Below are positions 60,082-64,000 of a stretch of 64,000 bases of DNA, one piece after another; within the stretch, counting starts at the first letter, position 1, and each line of letters opens with the position of its first letter. The notes below the pieces were generated by a model that saw only the letters and a program-made list of their open reading frames with translations, had not been told where the DNA came from and searched no databases. Source of the DNA: Selaginella moellendorffii (Eukaryota > Streptophyta > Lycopodiopsida > Selaginellales > Selaginellaceae); NCBI RefSeq assembly GCF_000143415.4, contig NW_003314270.1, positions 62,001-126,000 of the forward strand. The letters run 5' to 3'. The position numbers and the translations under genes are program-made.

Positions 60082-60692
60082 GAAAAAGTTGGGAAAAGTT
60101 TAAGGTATCTGCAACGGCAAATAAAGAACTTACCAGGACTTGAAAACGATTGAAGAGAGCACTAAGTCGTGATTGTCCATAGCTATCCACTGGTGAACCT
60201 CGAAGATATGGCCACAGTCGAAGCTCGATGAATCTGTCGGAGCTCTCACTCTTCTTCAGTGTCATAAGTATGATTGCGATGCCAAATGACGTAGGGATTT
60301 GCCATACAAGCCTATGTAGGGATACTATGAGCAGCTTCGTGCACGGGCTGTCACAGCGTGGCCTCTCGCAAATCTCGAAGCTTCTGAGATGCTAGCCGTT
60401 CCAGATGCAAGGCTCGAGGCAACGCTTGCAGGGTGCTTCACAGACGTCTGTGCATCAGCTGTGAAAGCAGCATTTCTCCTGTGAGAAAGGTGGGTGCGCA
60501 GTGGTGCCCGCAAAGAGATCTCTTTTGCACTGAAACTTCATGGTTCACCTTGATTGAAATTGTGGTCCATTTTTAAAGAAGCTTTTCCAAACATGACTCA
60601 TGCAAAATGAAAAAACATGGACTTGAACCTCTTCAAGTTTATTGCTTGTTGTGTTTCGTAATTAGTCGTTCGTACCTCGCAGGAGAAGAACT
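60082..60692. other. Spacer, no gene seen
   Basis: No conserved coding sequence. Short frames on both strands overlap without domain signals. It includes the region downstream of the small secreted-peptide gene. Confidence 0.4.
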
Positions 60693-60976
60693 TTATGGAT
60701 TGCCAGACAGTGGTGGCACATCAGGTCGAGGTAAAAAACCTGTCACAGAAAGTGGCTACTATTATTATAATCGGTTCTGTTTCTTGAAGACTCACCAGGA
60801 TCCCGTTTTCTCAATCCTGGAGGCGGTGATGCCAAATCTACTGGCGATGCCTGTTCCTCCAAGAGGACACGATCACCAATTGTATGCCCAAAAGCACCAG
60901 CTCTACAGGAAACTTGGTGTGTCATTGCAAGCATTATAATGGCAGACACAAGCAGCAGCACTAGAAAGCCCTTCAT
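60693..60976 (-). CDS. Putative secreted signalling-peptide precursor, 75 residues
   Basis: Two exons, 60976-60796 and 60739-60693, separated by a 56-nt intron with a strong donor (CCTG|GTGAGTCTTC) and acceptor (TGTGACAG). The product starts with a clear signal peptide (MKGFLVLLLVSAIIMLAMTH, cleavage likely near residue 24), then a polar pro-region (GDRVLLEEQASPVDLASPPP), a basic cluster GLRKR (residues 54-58) and a short proline-rich C-terminus DPGFLPRPDVPPLSGNP. Signal peptide, pro-region, basic site and conserved-looking short C-terminus is the layout of plant peptide hormones such as CLE or IDA, but the C-terminal motif matches none that I know. Without splicing the frame ends at 60743. 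Coding status is inferred. Confidence 0.5.
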
Positions 60977-62780
60977 CTTTTCTTTGGCTCTGCCATTTTC
61001 GCGGTTCTTAAAGCCCTGACTGAGGGGTGCACAGTATTGACTTGTTGACTATGGACTTGGACTAAGCACGTGGGGAGACTTTCAGTTATGTTTAGAGAAG
61101 TAATAGGTTTTGGTATATTATTTTATTTTTGACTATATTTTTTCATGTGCTAAATCAAGATCATTTTTAGATGGATTGGGTAGAAATGTACAAATGTTTC
61201 TGGTTACTTAAGTTCAAGTGGCTTACTTAGTGTTTTGTTTATACTTGTCTAGAGATTTGTGTCCCAATAGCAAAATTTTGCTTAGTCTTTCCTGATGGGA
61301 AATATTTACCCATTGGGAAACTTCCAACGTTCCTTAAGAAAAATATTAACCTTTTTCTGCCATTCTAAAGTTCAATCATTAGTCTGTTTGGTCATTGGTC
61401 TTCTTCTGCTGTGTATGTTTAGAGCTGTAAAGAAGCCATGATCTACTCCCCATTCTTGTAGCACACTGGTTAACTTGAGTTATTGTTTGATTTTGAATAA
61501 GGTAAGCATAACTCTTGTTGAACTATGAATGGCCACATTTGACTAGATTATAGTTTCAGTTGTGCTTAGATGAATCTTAGGATGTGGTATTCCCTTTACA
61601 ACAAGCCAAACAACCTTTTCATCATACTTATAGTTGATGAGTTTGCCAAAGTTCTATACCATTTATCATATATTTATCATTTCTCTATATTTATTGAGGA
61701 ATATATTCATTACTGACCACAAGAAGAATTAAATCTTAAACCTCTGCTCATGGGATTTGAATTCAAAACTTACTATAGATGGATATATGAGATTGATTAT
61801 ATTTCTAGATTAATGGAGGTTGGACTAAATTAATTTCTAGAGTCCCTATAAAGGTAAGGTTTTAAAAGTTTTATATTATATTATTAATTTTCATCATTTC
61901 CCTTCCTCTTGATGATGAACTCTTGACAATTTAAACACTCTCCATATCAATATTTTCTCACATCCTCTTCAGTTGCAGTTAGATCTAGATACATTGTGAA
62001 AGCCATAGCAAGGATTATTTATTTTATTCAAACTATGAGGTCCAAATATACGGCTATGATGCTGTATCTTAATATTAGTATAGTGAGATTTTAGTAGCTA
62101 TTGGATTGATTTCAATTTGGACTATTCGCTTCTATATATAAGCTAGAGCTTTTAAGTTAATTGATATAGACATTTTTTATATTCTTTTTTTATATTCCAT
62201 GCACTCACATCAGTGGAGTTGAGGGGTATTTTTGATTGTCCTTGAGGAGTGATTTTGGCTTAGATTTAGCTTTTACAGCGTTTAGATCTAATTTTTTCCA
62301 TTTTCTATCTTTTATTCTTTCCTTTTAGGATTTTGGTTTAAATTTAGCTTTTGCATTGTTTAGATTTTCTTTTCCTTCTAACTTATTTCATTTCTTTTCT
62401 TTTGCTATTTTCTTTTCATTCATCTTCATGGCAAAACAATAGTCTTCTCCTCCTTTGACTTTGAAACAATAGTTGGTGTAATTATTTGATATTGTGTGAT
62501 TGCAATTGAATAACTAAACTCAGTTGATGGCAGCATTCACAACACATGGTACAGTTCCTCCTACTCTTGGTGCCAATCCTGGCATTCGGCTAAAGTTCTT
62601 TCAAAAAAACTTAAGGATGATGTGTACCATTGATTCAATCATTTTATAGTGATTGCCATATATCATTTTTGGGATGATGCTCGACATTGGCATGGGTCTC
62701 CCATATATCTTTAAGGGATGGCGCTGTAGTGGTATAATGGTTTGAGCACAGTCACTCGTGAGGATTAGAGTGTTCTCTCG
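60977..62780. other. AT-rich region without genes
   Basis: A composition shift to strongly AT-rich sequence. No open frames of note on either strand. T-rich blocks (62160-62200, 62290-62450) contain near-repeats such as TTTAGATCTAATTTT and TTTTGGCTTAGATTTAGCTT/GGTTTAAATTTAGCTTTTG (about 62248 and 62335), suggesting decayed duplicated or transposon DNA. Confidence 0.5.
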
Positions 62781-62799
62781 GACATCTTCAAATGTGCAT

Positions 62800-63900
62800 T
62801 CGAACATGCCAACGATTGTGATGATTAATGATGGTCACTCAAAGAGATCAAGATTTTACATGCAAATGTCAAGGAGATGTTGGAAAAGGGTGTTATTCGA
62901 AAGTCGCGAAATCCTTGGCATGTGAACTTCATCTTGTGATGAAGCCTAATGGGAGTATTCATTTTTGCATCGATTATCATCAATTAAATGAAGTGATGAT
63001 CCTAGATGTGTATCCTCTTTTTCACACTGCTAATCTCTTGGATTGTCTAGGGAGAAGTTGTTAATTCACTAAGCTAAATCTTACAAGTATTGATGGTTAC
63101 TCCCCCTTGTGTTATGGAAGGATGGTTGGGAGTCAATTATAGTTTCTTGTTTGTTTGAGTTTTGGCATTTGATCTTATAGGACCTTTTCCACAATCGACT
63201 GCTACCAATGAGTATGTTATTATTGCTTCTGACTACTTGATTCGCTGAGTGGAAGTTGAAGCTTTTGCTAGTGCCTTTACAACTATTATTAGGTACTTCC
63301 TCTTCAATCAAGTGGTGTTTTAGCAATCTTGTCCAGAGTGGATTCTTTCAGATAATGGTCCCATATTTATAACTGAGGCATTTTATATTTTAACATCTCA
63401 GTTGGGGATACATCACACTTTTATGAGTGTTTATCATCCATAAATAGACGGTTTGTTATAATAGCTCGTTCGGACATTTAAAAGGATGATCACAAAATAT
63501 GTAAACTTTCAGCATTTAGATTGGGATGGTTATTTGCCATTTTTTCTGCATGTATATGTTATAGGGGTGTAGAGTTCTATTGGTGCTTCACTATAAAAAT
63601 TCTTATATGGTCATAATCCAATATAACCAATAGAGTTGGGTTTACCTTTGTGATTACCATGAGTTGCCGATGCTAAGTCGTGGGATTAATATTTGATGAG
63701 CATTCTTCCACTTATCTAAGCAAATCTGCCAAATATCTAAACTGTGTACAAGTGGGACAACAATGGTGCTATAACTTCTACCATCATCCACCTGTGGAGT
63801 ACAAAATGGATGAATTGATGTTAGTTTGTTTTCCCCATCTTATAGTACATGGTTTCTTTAAAGGGCTCTTTTCTTAGTGGAAAGGATTGTATTGGGTGTT
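62800..63900 (+). mobile_element. Degenerate Ty3/gypsy retrotransposon fragment
   Basis: Plus-strand remnants of a pol polyprotein. Reverse transcriptase N-terminal part: EMLEKGVIRKSRNPWHVNFI, then MKPNGSIHFCIDYHQLNEVM and DVYPLFHTANLLDCLGR (about 62870-63055), matching the gypsy KG-I--S-SPW and R-C-DYR-LN motifs. After a gap come integrase-like pieces: FDLIGPFPQSTATNEYVIIA, WILSDNGPIFITEAFYI and LGIHHTFMSVYHP (about 63170-63440), and W--YLPFFLHVYV. Stops and frameshifts interrupt both, and the RT catalytic centre, RNase H and LTRs were not seen in the window. A dead, truncated copy. Confidence 0.8.
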
Positions 63901-64000
63901 ACGGCAAGTTGGACCACAAGTTTAAAAGGTTCGGCATGACATCCAATAAATCAATCCTCCAGAAATTATATATGTATAGCAGTTAAAATGCTTCATACAA

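Noticed and set aside
62720-62815. tRNA-like word GTAGTGGTATAATGG followed by a possible T-arm
   Set aside because: Resembles a D-arm, but no pairing acceptor stem, anticodon stem or canonical T-arm could be drawn.

Overview
The window looks like nuclear DNA of a lycophyte, most likely Selaginella moellendorffii. That assignment is an inference from gene content and architecture: introns of about 50-60 nt with clean GT-AG borders, short intergenic gaps, DYW-class PPR genes, plant-only proteins (ISE2, BPG2, DREB2, ZHOUPI-like bHLH) and a cyanovirin-type lectin gene. Many genes are multi-exon, so the coordinates given are CDS envelopes; where I could read the splice sites I list the exons.

Layout. 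0.6-3.7 kb: LRR receptor-like pseudokinase (+). 4.0-8.1 kb: chloroplast DExH helicase ISE2 (+), separated from the kinase gene by a perfect 177-bp tandem duplication that carries the stop codon of one gene and the start codon of the other. 8.1-9.3 kb: ZHOUPI/bHLH95-like factor (-). 9.4-13.7 kb: accessory region with exon-like tandem repeats, a decayed PPR copy, a secreted CVNH lectin gene (-) and a second PPR copy. 14.2-18.3 kb: MSH5 (+). 18.4-23.0 kb: hybrid PAS histidine kinase (+). 23.0 kb: tRNA-Arg. 23.5-24.9 kb: RPA2 (-). 25.8-27.0 kb: DREB2-type AP2 factor (+). 27.2-29.4 kb: chloroplast DEAD helicase RH22-like (+). 29.9-31.5 kb: ARM-repeat protein (-). 31.5-35.8 kb: gene-poor, with a 100-base assembly gap. 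35.8-38.0 kb: BPG2 GTPase (-). 38.1-38.6 kb: a 72-residue membrane protein (-). 38.7-41.6 kb: 981-residue PPR-DYW protein (+). 42.4 kb: tRNA-Leu. 42.5-44.2 kb: inositol polyphosphate 5-phosphatase (-). 45.3-52.1 kb: clathrin heavy chain (+).

From 52 kb onward the sequence changes character. It holds a truncated LINE-type reverse transcriptase, two related broken P450 copies, an LRR fragment, a frameshifted F-box-associated-like gene, a few unidentified coding-like segments and a small secreted-peptide precursor gene (60.7-61.0 kb). The last 3 kb are AT-rich and end in a degenerate Ty3/gypsy element.

The conserved genes are mostly housekeeping and are not a co-regulated cluster. Two loose themes are visible: chloroplast RNA/ribosome biogenesis (ISE2, RH22, BPG2, possibly the DYW editing factor) and DNA recombination/replication (MSH5, RPA2). 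I did not find a convincing new multi-gene system. The most unusual items are the gene-bridging duplication, the duplicated 5' splice site in the clathrin gene, the CVNH gene between broken PPR copies, and the small secreted peptide.
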